Assembly: GCF_965196975.1 (NCBI RefSeq)
Contig: NZ_OZ239981.1
Coordinates: forward strand, 4,774,001-4,838,000
Length of the DNA stretch: 64,000 nucleotides
Direction: 5' to 3'
Source: Endozoicomonas sp965196975
GTDB taxonomy: Bacteria; Pseudomonadota; Gammaproteobacteria; Pseudomonadales; Endozoicomonadaceae
Of this stretch, positions 47,201-55,947 are shown in pieces (position 1 is the stretch's first letter; the number at the start of each line of letters is the position of its first letter). The position numbers and the translations under genes were made by a program. Under the pieces are notes generated by a model. It did not search any database. It worked only from the letters and a program-made list of their open reading frames with translations, and was not told the origin of the DNA.

Positions 47201-48166
47201 ATGGGGCGGCTCTTTCTATTTTTTAAGCAGGTTTTTCAGGACAGTATCAGCGTCAGCTGGACTCTGTTTCGGATTATGATTCCCACCATCCTTGTGCTGA
47301 AGGTCCTCGAGGAGGCGGGTGGTATCGTTTATCTGAGCCAGTTATTGGATCCGGTCATGTCCGCCGTTGGTCTGCCCAGTGAACTGGGGCTGGTCTGGGC
47401 GACCACGTTGCTGGTTAACATTTACAGCGGCCTGTTGGTACTGATTAATTTAAATATGGAGCTGAGTGTTGCCCAGGTATCGGTGATTGGCAGCATGATG
47501 TTGCTCGCTCACTCCCTGCCGGTGGAGGGAGCTATCTCCAGAAAGGCGGGTGTGTCACTTTGGGTGACCACGCTGGTCAGGATTGGTGCCAGCTTTCTCT
47601 TTGGGCTGTTGCTCTACCATTTTTATGAGATAACAGGGCTGTCGCAGCAGGAAGCGAGCATGCTGCTGCAGCAAAACGACAGTGGCTTAGAGATTGGCCT
47701 TATGGACTGGGCAATGGCTCAGATAAAAAACCTGGCCATGATTTATCTGATCCTGACGGCGCTCATGCTGGTACTGCGTATTCTGAAGTTGTTAGGTATT
47801 GAAGCATTGATGACCATGGCGCTCAGTCCACTATTGAGGTTTCTTGGCATCAGCCGGGAGGCAACCAGCCTGACCATTGTTGGTGTGACTCTTGGGCTCT
47901 CCTATGGTGGTGGGTTATTAATACAGGAGGCGCGAAATGGGCACATTCAGCCCAGGGATATCTTCTGTGCCATCATGTTACTCAACCTGCTGCACAGTGT
48001 GATTGAAGATACCCTGCTGATACTGCTGATGGGCGCCGACCTCAGCGCTATCCTCTGGGGACGCATGATTTTTTCAATTCTGCTGGTTTCAATAATATCG
48101 TTTTGTATGCGGGTTTTTGTGGTCGATAAGTATCAGAAATATTTTTATCGTTCGGTTGCTGGTTGA
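47201..48166 (+). CDS. nucleoside-recognition (Gate) domain membrane protein
   Basis: A 321-aa inner-membrane protein with about eight hydrophobic segments and two Gate-type repeats: FRIMIPTILVLKVLEEAGGIVYLSQLLDPVMSAVGLPSELGLVW in the first half, and LKLLGIEALMTMALSPLLRFLGISREATSLTIVGVTLGLSYGGGLLIQEA in the second. This pattern is found in uncharacterised transporters near Lrp-type genes and may mean amino-acid or metabolite export; the substrate is unknown. ATG 47201 (AGGA just upstream) is preferred over ATG 47186, which abuts its own AAGG. It is divergent from the amber-mutated lrp gene. Confidence 0.78.
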   Translation: MGRLFLFFKQVFQDSISVSWTLFRIMIPTILVLKVLEEAGGIVYLSQLLDPVMSAVGLPSELGLVWATTLLVNIYSGLLVLINLNMELSVAQVSVIGSMMLLAHSLPVEGAISRKAGVSLWVTTLVRIGASFLFGLLLYHFYEITGLSQQEASMLLQQNDSGLEIGLMDWAMAQIKNLAMIYLILTALMLVLRILKLLGIEALMTMALSPLLRFLGISREATSLTIVGVTLGLSYGGGLLIQEARNGHIQPRDIFCAIMLLNLLHSVIEDTLLILLMGADLSAILWGRMIFSILLVSIISFCMRVFVVDKYQKYFYRSVAG

Positions 48167-48220
48167 TTGCTGTATCAGCTATTTAAACGTTAAGGGAACG
48201 AATGTTGGAAGCAATGCATT

Positions 48221-49611
48221 GGGTGCTCTCTCTGAATGATTGAAACAATAGTGCTCTATTTTCACAGCTACTATGGGAACACCACTCATAATAGTTAACT
48301 GTCATGCCCGCTTCTGTTATTTCCAGCTCTACCAAAAGCATCGTTTTGCAAATTGAAGTTTCTATAGATTCAGGCAACATGCTGAATCTTGAAGATAGTT
48401 TACAGCGTGCACTCAATGAAGCCGGGCAGCTTGGAACAAAAGAGTTATTGGGGCTATTTGAATCACCCAATAAAGAACCTATCGTCGTTAATCAGCAGAA
48501 GTGGAACTACAAAGGAAAGGTTCTTAAGCACTATGAAACCTTATACGGTCGTATACCTTTGGAGCGCTCCGTATATCAGGGTGTCAGAGGTGGCAGTACT
48601 CTGGCAGCACTTGATCTTCGTGCCGGTATTATTGGTTCAGCTACCCCCAAATTTGCCAAGTCTATCGCCTGGAAATACAGCCAGATGCCAGCGCCTGCGG
48701 TAAAAGAAGATTTTGAGACCAACCATCAAAGGACGCTTTCAAATTCTTATATCAAGCATTTATCGGACAGAGTAGGTGCATTAATTGAAGACCAGCAAGA
48801 CACTCACTACCACCTTCCTCCACTAAAAGAGCCTGTTGAAACAATAGCCATTGGTCTGGATGGAACCTGCATGCTGCTTTGTGAAGAAGGCTGGAGGGAA
48901 GCCATGTGTGGGACATTGAGCCTATATTCTGCAGATGGAGACAGGCTCCACACGATATATACAGCCAGTTCGCCAGAGTATGGTAAACAAAGCTTTATGA
49001 GCAAGCTCGACGAGGAGATTGCAGATCTAAAACGACTCTACCCAAATGCCACATACATCGGGGTAGCTGACGGGGCTAGAGAAAACTGGAGTTATTTGAA
49101 ACAACATACCTCTGGGCAGATACTCGATTTTTATCATGCATCTGAATATTTAGCTGGAGCAGCGGAAGCACTGTTTCCAACCAGTAAGGCGAAGCGACAC
49201 CAGTGGCTTGAAGACAGGCTACATAGTTTGAAAAACAAGCGTGGAGCAGCCAAAAAAATCCTTCAGGAAATTGAATCAGCCGAGCTCCCGAAAAAGACAA
49301 TCGCACTGACAGAGAAGCGCTACAAAGCTGTGAGCTATTTTACAAACAATCACCAGTTAATGAATTATCATCAGGCGCTTAAACGCCATTGGCCAATAGG
49401 TTCAGGAGTTACTGAAGCGGCTTGTAAGACTCTGGTAAAGCAACGATTATGTGGTTCTGGAATGAGGTGGAAAGCAACAGGAGCGGAAGTGCTTTTGACA
49501 ACAAGAGCACTGATCCAGAGTAAGGGGCGCTGGGAACAACTTTGGTCTGAGTTCATGACTGGAAAGGTTGAAGCTAACCTATGAGTCAGTTATCAAATTG
49601 AGAGAGCACCC
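48221..49611 (+). mobile_element. ISKra4-family element, copy 6
   Basis: A 1391-bp element flanked by the 8-bp duplication AATGCATT (48213-48220, 49612-49619). It is inserted between the Gate-domain gene and the LysE remnant. Confidence 0.96.
48304..49584 (+). CDS. ISKra4-family transposase (copy 6)
   Basis: A 426-aa protein identical to copy 1, complete. Confidence 0.94.
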   Translation: MPASVISSSTKSIVLQIEVSIDSGNMLNLEDSLQRALNEAGQLGTKELLGLFESPNKEPIVVNQQKWNYKGKVLKHYETLYGRIPLERSVYQGVRGGSTLAALDLRAGIIGSATPKFAKSIAWKYSQMPAPAVKEDFETNHQRTLSNSYIKHLSDRVGALIEDQQDTHYHLPPLKEPVETIAIGLDGTCMLLCEEGWREAMCGTLSLYSADGDRLHTIYTASSPEYGKQSFMSKLDEEIADLKRLYPNATYIGVADGARENWSYLKQHTSGQILDFYHASEYLAGAAEALFPTSKAKRHQWLEDRLHSLKNKRGAAKKILQEIESAELPKKTIALTEKRYKAVSYFTNNHQLMNYHQALKRHWPIGSGVTEAACKTLVKQRLCGSGMRWKATGAEVLLTTRALIQSKGRWEQLWSEFMTGKVEANL

Positions 49612-49642
49612 AATGCATTTGTAAGACTACATATCTTATCTT

Positions 49643-50067
49643 ATGTCAGTAGCCATGATTGCTCGTTTTATGGCGGTCAGTCCTGATGCAGACTTTGTTA
49701 TGGTCACCAGAAATCGCACCTTCTATAGCAGGAGAGAAGGGTTTGCAGTCATTATATCAATGTCGACTCTGTTTTATTTCATTATGAAATGCTTGGGATA
49801 GCCTATCTGATTTATTTCATTATGAAATGCTTGGGATAGCCTATCTGATTTATATTGTTTGGAAGGCTTTCAAAATTAGGAGCGATCTGGGAAATGGGCA
49901 TATGCCCGGATCAATCAGCGCATTGTCCACTTTCAAAGAGGGTATTTATTACCAATGCGCTTAACTCAAAGTCGACGACTTTTTTTACTCATATGGCCAG
50001 TCTGGAAACACCTATTGGCATCCAGTTTTTATACTGTGTCATTATTTCAATAGCTCACTTATTTTGA
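49643..50067 (+). pseudogene. decayed LysE/RhtB-family amino-acid exporter
   Basis: Pieces of the family pattern appear in order but in different frames. SVAMIARFMAVSPDADFVMVTRN..YSRREGF (from ATG 49643) matches the N-terminal SPGPDFLMVTRNSL.YGRRAGL block. LGIAYLIYIVWKAFKIRSDL (about 49830-49890) matches the central GAAYLIYLGWKAFR block. VFITNALNSKSTTFF (about 49940-49985) matches GFLTNLLNPKATLFF. Between the first and second pieces sequence is missing and a 38-bp tandem duplication shifts the frame. The gene is dead and truncated. ISKra4 copies lie directly on both sides. Confidence 0.7.
49773..49848. repeat. 38-bp tandem duplication
   Basis: Two exact 38-bp copies (49773-49810 and 49811-49848), each starting TTTATTTCATTATGAAAT, lie in the LysE remnant. 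38 is not a multiple of three, so the duplication by itself breaks the reading frame. The unit contains the palindrome ATTTCATTATGAAAT. Confidence 0.9.
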
Positions 50068-51458
50068 GGGTGCTCTCTCTGAATGATTGAAACAATAGTG
50101 CTCTATTTTCACAGCTACTATGGGAACACCACTCATAATAGTTAACTGTCATGCCCGCTTCTGTTATTTCCAGCTCTACCAAAAGCATCGTTTTGCAAAT
50201 TGAAGTTTCTATAGATTCAGGCAACATGCTGAATCTTGAAGATAGTTTACAGCGTGCACTCAATGAAGCCGGGCAGCTTGGAACAAAAGAGTTATTGGGG
50301 CTATTTGAATCACCCAATAAAGAACCTATCGTCGTTAATCAGCAGAAGTGGAACTACAAAGGAAAGGTTCTTAAGCACTATGAAACCTTATACGGTCGTA
50401 TACCTTTGGAGCGCTCCGTATATCAGGGTGTCAGAGGTGGCAGTACTCTGGCAGCACTTGATCTTCGTGCCGGTATTATTGGTTCAGCTACCCCCAAATT
50501 TGCCAAGTCTATCGCCTGGAAATACAGCCAGATGCCAGCGCCTGCGGTAAAAGAAGATTTTGAGACCAACCATCAAAGGACGCTTTCAAATTCTTATATC
50601 AAGCATTTATCGGACAGAGTAGGTGCATTAATTGAAGACCAGCAAGACACTCACTACCACCTTCCTCCACTAAAAGAGCCTGTTGAAACAATAGCCATTG
50701 GTCTGGATGGAACCTGCATGCTGCTTTGTGAAGAAGGCTGGAGGGAAGCCATGTGTGGGACATTGAGCCTATATTCTGCAGATGGAGACAGGCTCCACAC
50801 GATATATACAGCCAGTTCGCCAGAGTATGGTAAACAAAGCTTTATGAGCAAGCTCGACGAGGAGATTGCAGATCTAAAACGACTCTACCCAAATGCCACA
50901 TACATCGGGGTAGCTGACGGGGCTAGAGAAAACTGGAGTTATTTGAAACAACATACCTCTGGGCAGATACTCGATTTTTATCATGCATCTGAATATTTAG
51001 CTGGAGCAGCGGAAGCACTGTTTCCAACCAGTAAGGCGAAGCGACACCAGTGGCTTGAAGACAGGCTACATAGTTTGAAAAACAAGCGTGGAGCAGCCAA
51101 AAAAATCCTTCAGGAAATTGAATCAGCCGAGCTCCCGAAAAAGACAATCGCACTGACAGAGAAGCGCTACAAAGCTGTGAGCTATTTTACAAACAATCAC
51201 CAGTTAATGAATTATCATCAGGCGCTTAAACGCCATTGGCCAATAGGTTCAGGAGTTACTGAAGCGGCTTGTAAGACTCTGGTAAAGCAACGATTATGTG
51301 GTTCTGGAATGAGGTGGAAAGCAACAGGAGCGGAAGTGCTTTTGACAACAAGAGCACTGATCCAGAGTAAGGGGCGCTGGGAACAACTTTGGTCTGAGTT
51401 CATGACTGGAAAGGTTGAAGCTAACCTATGAGTCAGTTATCAAATTGAGAGAGCACCC
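50068..51458 (+). mobile_element. ISKra4-family element, copy 7
   Basis: A 1391-bp element flanked by the 8-bp duplication TATTTTGA (50060-50067, 51459-51466). It is inserted at the end of the LysE remnant. Confidence 0.96.
50151..51431 (+). CDS. ISKra4-family transposase (copy 7)
   Basis: A 426-aa protein identical to copy 1, complete. Confidence 0.94.
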   Translation: MPASVISSSTKSIVLQIEVSIDSGNMLNLEDSLQRALNEAGQLGTKELLGLFESPNKEPIVVNQQKWNYKGKVLKHYETLYGRIPLERSVYQGVRGGSTLAALDLRAGIIGSATPKFAKSIAWKYSQMPAPAVKEDFETNHQRTLSNSYIKHLSDRVGALIEDQQDTHYHLPPLKEPVETIAIGLDGTCMLLCEEGWREAMCGTLSLYSADGDRLHTIYTASSPEYGKQSFMSKLDEEIADLKRLYPNATYIGVADGARENWSYLKQHTSGQILDFYHASEYLAGAAEALFPTSKAKRHQWLEDRLHSLKNKRGAAKKILQEIESAELPKKTIALTEKRYKAVSYFTNNHQLMNYHQALKRHWPIGSGVTEAACKTLVKQRLCGSGMRWKATGAEVLLTTRALIQSKGRWEQLWSEFMTGKVEANL

Positions 51459-51502
51459 TATTTTGATTCAGTTAGATATCCATATTTTTAACACAGCCTG
51501 AA

Positions 51503-51601
51503 CTGCTATCGTTATCTTATTCCCCATTAGCTCAGCGTTCACCTGAACATCATTAATTTTACGCCTGACTTACGAAACTGTCTGACCTTCTTCAGGTAGG
51601 C
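51503..51601 (-). pseudogene. fragment of a second Lrp/AsnC gene
   Basis: About 100 bp align base by base, with scattered differences and a one-base gap, to 46786-46885 in the lrp gene, i.e. the end of the HTH and the start of the RAM domain. For example ATCTTATTCCCCATTAGCTC here corresponds to ATCTTATTCCCTGATAGCTC there. No open frame survives. Together with the LysE remnant on the other side of ISKra4 copy 7 it suggests a former lrp-lysE regulator/exporter pair. Confidence 0.65.
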
Positions 51602-51709
51602 CAAATATTAATATCCAGAAATTCTGACTGTTCTAGAATGCTACTTACAATAACGCAAACTATTTCCATGTATGCATATATCAATGCATCTGTAGTTTAG
51701 GTGGTTTAA

Positions 51710-52780
51710 ATGAGAGAGAAGTTAGCAGGGTTTATACTTGTCCTGATTTTTAGTTGTAACGCTTTTGGAGAAGACGTTGCGCAGCCTTGGGGCTTAAGTC
51801 CGCTTCTAACGATTCCTGAAGGAGCCGTTGGCATACTTTATCTTGGCGGGTTTTATAAAAAAACCTATAAGCCAGGTGTACATATCATTTGGGGCTGGCC
51901 ATTTATTCAGGGTATTTTAGTTAATGTCAGACCACAGATTGACATTATTGAGAATATACCTTGTGGAACTAAAGATGGTCTGACAATTACGTTTCCTCGA
52001 GTTGCTGTCTATAACCAGCTGCGTGAGAAGGATGTCATGAATATTGTGAGTAATTTTGGTGAAAACTATGATCATTATTTAATAACAGAACCTACTATTC
52101 AGGCAATTACCGAGCTCTGTACGACAATGACAGCACAGGAAGTTTATATAGATAATTTCCCTACCATTAATGATTACTTATATCATCATCTTATTGAAGA
52201 GCAGGAAAAAAGTGAATCTAATCTTCGAATAAATAAAGTCGTAGTTTCAAAGCCTGAGTTACCTGAAAATATCAGAAGAAATTATGAGGTTATTGTTGAG
52301 GAAAAAAGTCGACTTGCTGCTGCCTCACAACAACAACTTCGACGTCTGAAAGAAGCTGAGACCGAACAGCTGGAGCGGAAAAGAAGAGCTGAGCTGGAAA
52401 AATTGATTGCTGATATTGAGAATGAAAAGAAACTGGCAGAAGAAAAAAATGAGATGGAGCGTGAGAAGATCAGGGTCGCAGTCAGAGTTCATAAGCTCAT
52501 AGAGGATGGCGAGGCAAACAGCCGTGTTACCCGTCAGCAGGGCGAGGTGGATGCTTATGTATTGAAAACCCAAGGTGAGGCCAAGGCAGAAGCCACAATG
52601 CGTGAAGCGGAGGCAAATAAAGAGCTGATTACCCCATTGTATGTTCAGTTAAAACAGGCTGAGGCATTTTGGCAAAATGATAATGCCAAACTAATCTATT
52701 TTGGTGAGCAGATTCCTAAATCAGTATATCCAGGCTTTATTGATGGTAAAGAAATTAGAGAGGGTATTAAAGATATGTAG
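51710..52780 (+). CDS. erlin-like SPFH (band 7) protein
   Basis: This 356-aa protein resembles eukaryotic erlin-1/2 along most of its length, more closely than bacterial stomatins or HflK/C. Visible blocks: GAVGILYLGGFYKKTYKPGVHI (38-59), NIPCGTKDGLTITFPRVAVYNQL (82-104), ELCTTMTAQEVYID (135-148), VVVSKPELPENIRRNYEVIVEEKSRL (177-202), a long charged coiled coil (200-275), and EANKELITPLYVQLKQAEA...KLIYFGEQIP (301-336). An N-terminal signal peptide or anchor (MREKLAGFILVLIFSCNAFG) is present. Erlins form cholesterol-binding scaffolds in ER lipid rafts and promote degradation of IP3 receptors. In this bacterium the role is unknown; membrane scaffolding or action on host membranes are possibilities. 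Confidence 0.82.
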   Translation: MREKLAGFILVLIFSCNAFGEDVAQPWGLSPLLTIPEGAVGILYLGGFYKKTYKPGVHIIWGWPFIQGILVNVRPQIDIIENIPCGTKDGLTITFPRVAVYNQLREKDVMNIVSNFGENYDHYLITEPTIQAITELCTTMTAQEVYIDNFPTINDYLYHHLIEEQEKSESNLRINKVVVSKPELPENIRRNYEVIVEEKSRLAAASQQQLRRLKEAETEQLERKRRAELEKLIADIENEKKLAEEKNEMEREKIRVAVRVHKLIEDGEANSRVTRQQGEVDAYVLKTQGEAKAEATMREAEANKELITPLYVQLKQAEAFWQNDNAKLIYFGEQIPKSVYPGFIDGKEIREGIKDM

Positions 52781-52889
52781 CAGCTGATACCACATGTTCA
52801 TAAATAATGGTTTATCTGAGTGTAATAAACAGTCAGCTGATGCTTGAATAACTCCACATCTTACCCCTCCAGCTCTTTTCGAGGTTCCC

Positions 52890-53450
52890 ATGGAGACTCA
52901 CTGGCAAGAGTATAAAGCTCGGTTAAAGCACTACATTGCTAAGCAGGTAAATGATCAGTCTGTGGTTGAGGATATTTTGCAGGATGTATATATCAAGGCT
53001 CATACTCAGCTTCATCGGTTAAAGTCTGAAGAGAGTGTAGGCAGCTGGCTTTATCGCATTGCTCATAACACCGTGGTCGATCATTACCGTAGGCAATACC
53101 CTGTAGAGGAGCTCCCGGAATTTCTTGAAGCCCCCGAAGAGGATGAAGCCGAGCAGGTTCACCAAGAGCTGGCCTGGTGTATAAAGCCAATGATGGATGA
53201 TCTACCGGAAAAGTACCGGGTGCCACTGATGATGTCAGAGCTGGAGGGTATGAGTCAGAAGCAGGTTGCGCTAGAGCTGGGCCTGTCACTGTCTGGCGCT
53301 AAAAGTCGTATACAGAGAGGGAGAGTACTCTTACGAGAACGCTACACAGCATGTTGTGATATTGAGGTTGGGCGTGGAGGGGTAGTGGACTATAAGCCCA
53401 GGGCCTCCGGAAATTGTCAAATAGACTGCTTGCCAGACAATGACACCTGA
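52890..53450 (+). CDS. sigZ: ECF RNA polymerase sigma factor SigZ
   Basis: A 186-aa sigma-70-family factor of the ECF type. Region 2 (about 5-75) has YIAKQVNDQSVVEDILQDVYIKAH and SWLYRIAHNTVVDHYRR. Region 4 (about 100-152) has LPEKYRVPLMMSELEGMSQKQVALELGLSLSGAKSRIQRGR. The C-terminal tail with CC near 158 and two further Cys matches the SigZ subfamily. Such factors answer stress signals; no anti-sigma gene is adjacent. IS66 copy C lies 22 bp beyond its stop, cutting it from the downstream GST gene. Confidence 0.88.
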   Translation: METHWQEYKARLKHYIAKQVNDQSVVEDILQDVYIKAHTQLHRLKSEESVGSWLYRIAHNTVVDHYRRQYPVEELPEFLEAPEEDEAEQVHQELAWCIKPMMDDLPEKYRVPLMMSELEGMSQKQVALELGLSLSGAKSRIQRGRVLLRERYTACCDIEVGRGGVVDYKPRASGNCQIDCLPDNDT

Positions 53451-53471
53451 CCGCTCGACAGAAAAAATAAA

Positions 53472-55070
53472 GTAACTATTCAGCACCCAGCAAAGGCGTA
53501 TTGTTGTAATTTCGAACCGCTTTAAGAAGCGCCTGAAATATGTTCAACCCCTGCTTTTTAGCAGATGATAAATAGCTTCGGATTCGGGTAAACATGGTAC
53601 CTCCGTCTTCGCTTCTGAAGCAGCCTGAGATCTTCTGCTTAAGTTTGGCCATCCTGGCATCACGTTCACTGCCATTGTTATCGAAGGGAATTGAAAAGTC
53701 CGACATGAAGCGCAACGTTTCAACCTTAAACTCAATAAGCCTTTTGAACAGGTTGTAGGCCTTGGTATTCCTGACCTTCTTACGTCCAAGCACCTGTCGT
53801 TGTTTTTCCATATAAGCGGTTTCCTTCGTGAGAGCCCTTTGAAGGATTTGGTCGTATATCGTCTCAATGCGAAGCTGTATTGCACCAGGCATTTGAGTCA
53901 GACCGGCTGCTTTGTATTTCTTGCAGAAGTGCCAGGAGAGCGTAAGCAATTTCATCAGCCGCAGAGCCAGCTTATTCGCATCCCTATCGACAACTCCCTG
54001 AAGCTCTCTCAGATGATGGGCATTACAAAGCACATGCACTGCCGCATAGGCAAAGTAGGACTTCCAATGATCGTGAACCAGAATGCCTGCAAAAGTCAGC
54101 AGGATGCCCATTGCATCCATTGCTTCACAACCTCGCCTTTCTGAGAGGTAGTAAAGCGTCCATTGGTCATCTCGCATAATGTGTAACCACCACAGTGAAC
54201 CGTCAACCCGCATGCCAGTTTCATCCGCTCCTGCAACCGGACTTTCTTGTAAAGCATCGCGGATACTCTGCTCAGTAGAGGCCAGGTTCTCATGGGTATA
54301 GGCAACAAAATTGGCAACAGAGCCTGCGCTGACACTCATGCAATAAATAGTATTGAAATACTCAGACACCCGGTGATATGGGATGAAGTGATACTGGTTT
54401 AAATGAACAGCCATTGCCTGAGTCACTTCTCCGTATTGAGCAGCGGCTTTCACTCCTTGGGGAAACTCAGCGGTGTTCCGTTTACCACAAGGACATACTT
54501 TAACGTCTGCCCAGTACGCGGTAACTTCAAATTCTCCGGGTCTACCTGGATCAAAAACCTGTCGCTCAATGTATTTGGTGGGTTTAATATCGATAAGCGA
54601 AGACTGGCAACAGCAACATTTTTCAACCTTCAGATGCCTGACATAATCGGGTAAGGCGACACGTCTCAAACAAGAGCCTTGATGACCTTTCTGGCCACCT
54701 GGTTTATTGCCTGAAGATGGTCTAAGGCTTTTGGGGTTCGGTGTTTCCTGTGAGGAGCAGGGGGCTTCTTTGGAAGATGTATCACCTTTATCACTCCCTT
54801 TTTTACTGGGCTTTTGATAACCATCTGACGATGGTGGCTTACTACTGTTTTGACTGTTTTTATTAACCCTTTCTTCCAGTTCGCTGCAACGTTCCCGTAA
54901 AAGCGCATTCTCGGTCCGAAGCTCTTCATTCTCTTTAAGGAGAGCTTCGGTAAACGGAGTAGCTGGGAAGTCTGGTTCCATACTGGAGATTTGTTAGAAA
55001 AATTGAGTATAAGATGATGGTCGAAAAATCAGAAAATTCCAGATTTATATGAAGGGTGCTGAATAGTTAC
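53472..55070 (-). mobile_element. IS66-family element, copy C, complete
   Basis: A 1599-bp element with the same 17-bp ends as copy B, flanked by the 8-bp duplication AAAATAAA (53464-53471, 55071-55078). It is inserted between sigZ and a GST gene and breaks no coding sequence. Confidence 0.96.
53476..54981 (-). CDS. IS66-family transposase (copy C)
   Basis: A 501-aa protein identical to that of copy B: coiled-coil N-terminus, zinc region and full IS66 DDE core. Confidence 0.95.
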   Translation of the reverse strand: MEPDFPATPFTEALLKENEELRTENALLRERCSELEERVNKNSQNSSKPPSSDGYQKPSKKGSDKGDTSSKEAPCSSQETPNPKSLRPSSGNKPGGQKGHQGSCLRRVALPDYVRHLKVEKCCCCQSSLIDIKPTKYIERQVFDPGRPGEFEVTAYWADVKVCPCGKRNTAEFPQGVKAAAQYGEVTQAMAVHLNQYHFIPYHRVSEYFNTIYCMSVSAGSVANFVAYTHENLASTEQSIRDALQESPVAGADETGMRVDGSLWWLHIMRDDQWTLYYLSERRGCEAMDAMGILLTFAGILVHDHWKSYFAYAAVHVLCNAHHLRELQGVVDRDANKLALRLMKLLTLSWHFCKKYKAAGLTQMPGAIQLRIETIYDQILQRALTKETAYMEKQRQVLGRKKVRNTKAYNLFKRLIEFKVETLRFMSDFSIPFDNNGSERDARMAKLKQKISGCFRSEDGGTMFTRIRSYLSSAKKQGLNIFQALLKAVRNYNNTPLLGAE

Positions 55071-55178
55071 AAAATAAAAATAATTTGCGTCCTTTTACAA
55101 CAACGCACGTCTCTATAGGCAAGAGCAAATTAAAGTGGCCAGGTTAGCTGGCTACTGCCTGATATAGAGGTGTTATCC

Positions 55179-55940
55179 ATGTTGAAAGTCATCAGCTTTA
55201 CGATTTGTCCATTCGTTCAGCGCATCACCGCCATGCTGGAAGCCAAGAACCTGCCTTATCAAGTGGAATACATTAGCTTGAGTGATAAGCCTCAATGGTT
55301 TCTGGAGATCTCTCCCAATGGACAGGTTCCAGTCATGATTACGGAAAATGGTACTGCTCTGTTTGAGTCCGATGCCATTGCAGAGTATCTGGAGGATGCC
55401 TATCCGGTTCTGCAGGAAGGGTTAAGTGCTGAACAGAAAGCGCTGAATAGAGCCTGGAGTTACCTGGGTACCAAAAATTACCTTCCTCAATGCGGGGCAC
55501 AGAGCAGTAAAGATGGCCAGACTCTGAAGGAGCGGGCCGAGAAGCTGACAACGGCATTCGCGAAAGTTGAGAAAGTGCTTGGGGAGTACCGGTTTTTCAA
55601 CAGCGATACGCTGAGTATGGTTGATCTGGCCTGGCTGCCACTGTTACATCGAGCTCAGATCATTCGAGAGAAGAGCGGCTATGATTTCCTGGCTGGATAT
55701 CCAAAAGTTCAGGCTTGGCAGGAAGCGCTTCTGGAAACCGGTTTGGCTGAAAAAACCGTATCGAAAGACTTTTTAGAAAAGTTCAGTGATTTCTATTTAT
55801 CTGAAAAAACATTCCTGGGGCGCTGCAAGAATGATTGTAGTTGCAGTGCTCTGAATCTGGAAGAGAGATGCCAGGAAACCGGTTGTTGTGAACTGGGTGA
55901 GGCCAGCAATATGGATATTGGTACAGGTTGTCGTTGTTAA
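55179..55940 (+). CDS. glutathione S-transferase with Cys-rich C-terminal tail
   Basis: A 253-aa protein. The thioredoxin-like N-domain has the omega-type active-site motif CPFVQR (residues 10-15) and ISPNGQVPVMITENGTALFESDAIAEYLE. The helical C-domain follows with MVDLAWLPLLHRA. After about residue 215 there is an extra 38-residue tail with eight Cys (RCKNDCSC..., RCQETGCC..., GCRC), unusual for GSTs and suggestive of metal binding or a redox relay. The start is ATG 55179 with GAGG 8 nt upstream. Before IS66 copy C arrived it was about 130 bp downstream of sigZ and may have been its target; this is an inference. Confidence 0.85.
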   Translation: MLKVISFTICPFVQRITAMLEAKNLPYQVEYISLSDKPQWFLEISPNGQVPVMITENGTALFESDAIAEYLEDAYPVLQEGLSAEQKALNRAWSYLGTKNYLPQCGAQSSKDGQTLKERAEKLTTAFAKVEKVLGEYRFFNSDTLSMVDLAWLPLLHRAQIIREKSGYDFLAGYPKVQAWQEALLETGLAEKTVSKDFLEKFSDFYLSEKTFLGRCKNDCSCSALNLEERCQETGCCELGEASNMDIGTGCRC

Positions 55941-55947
55941 AGGCCAT

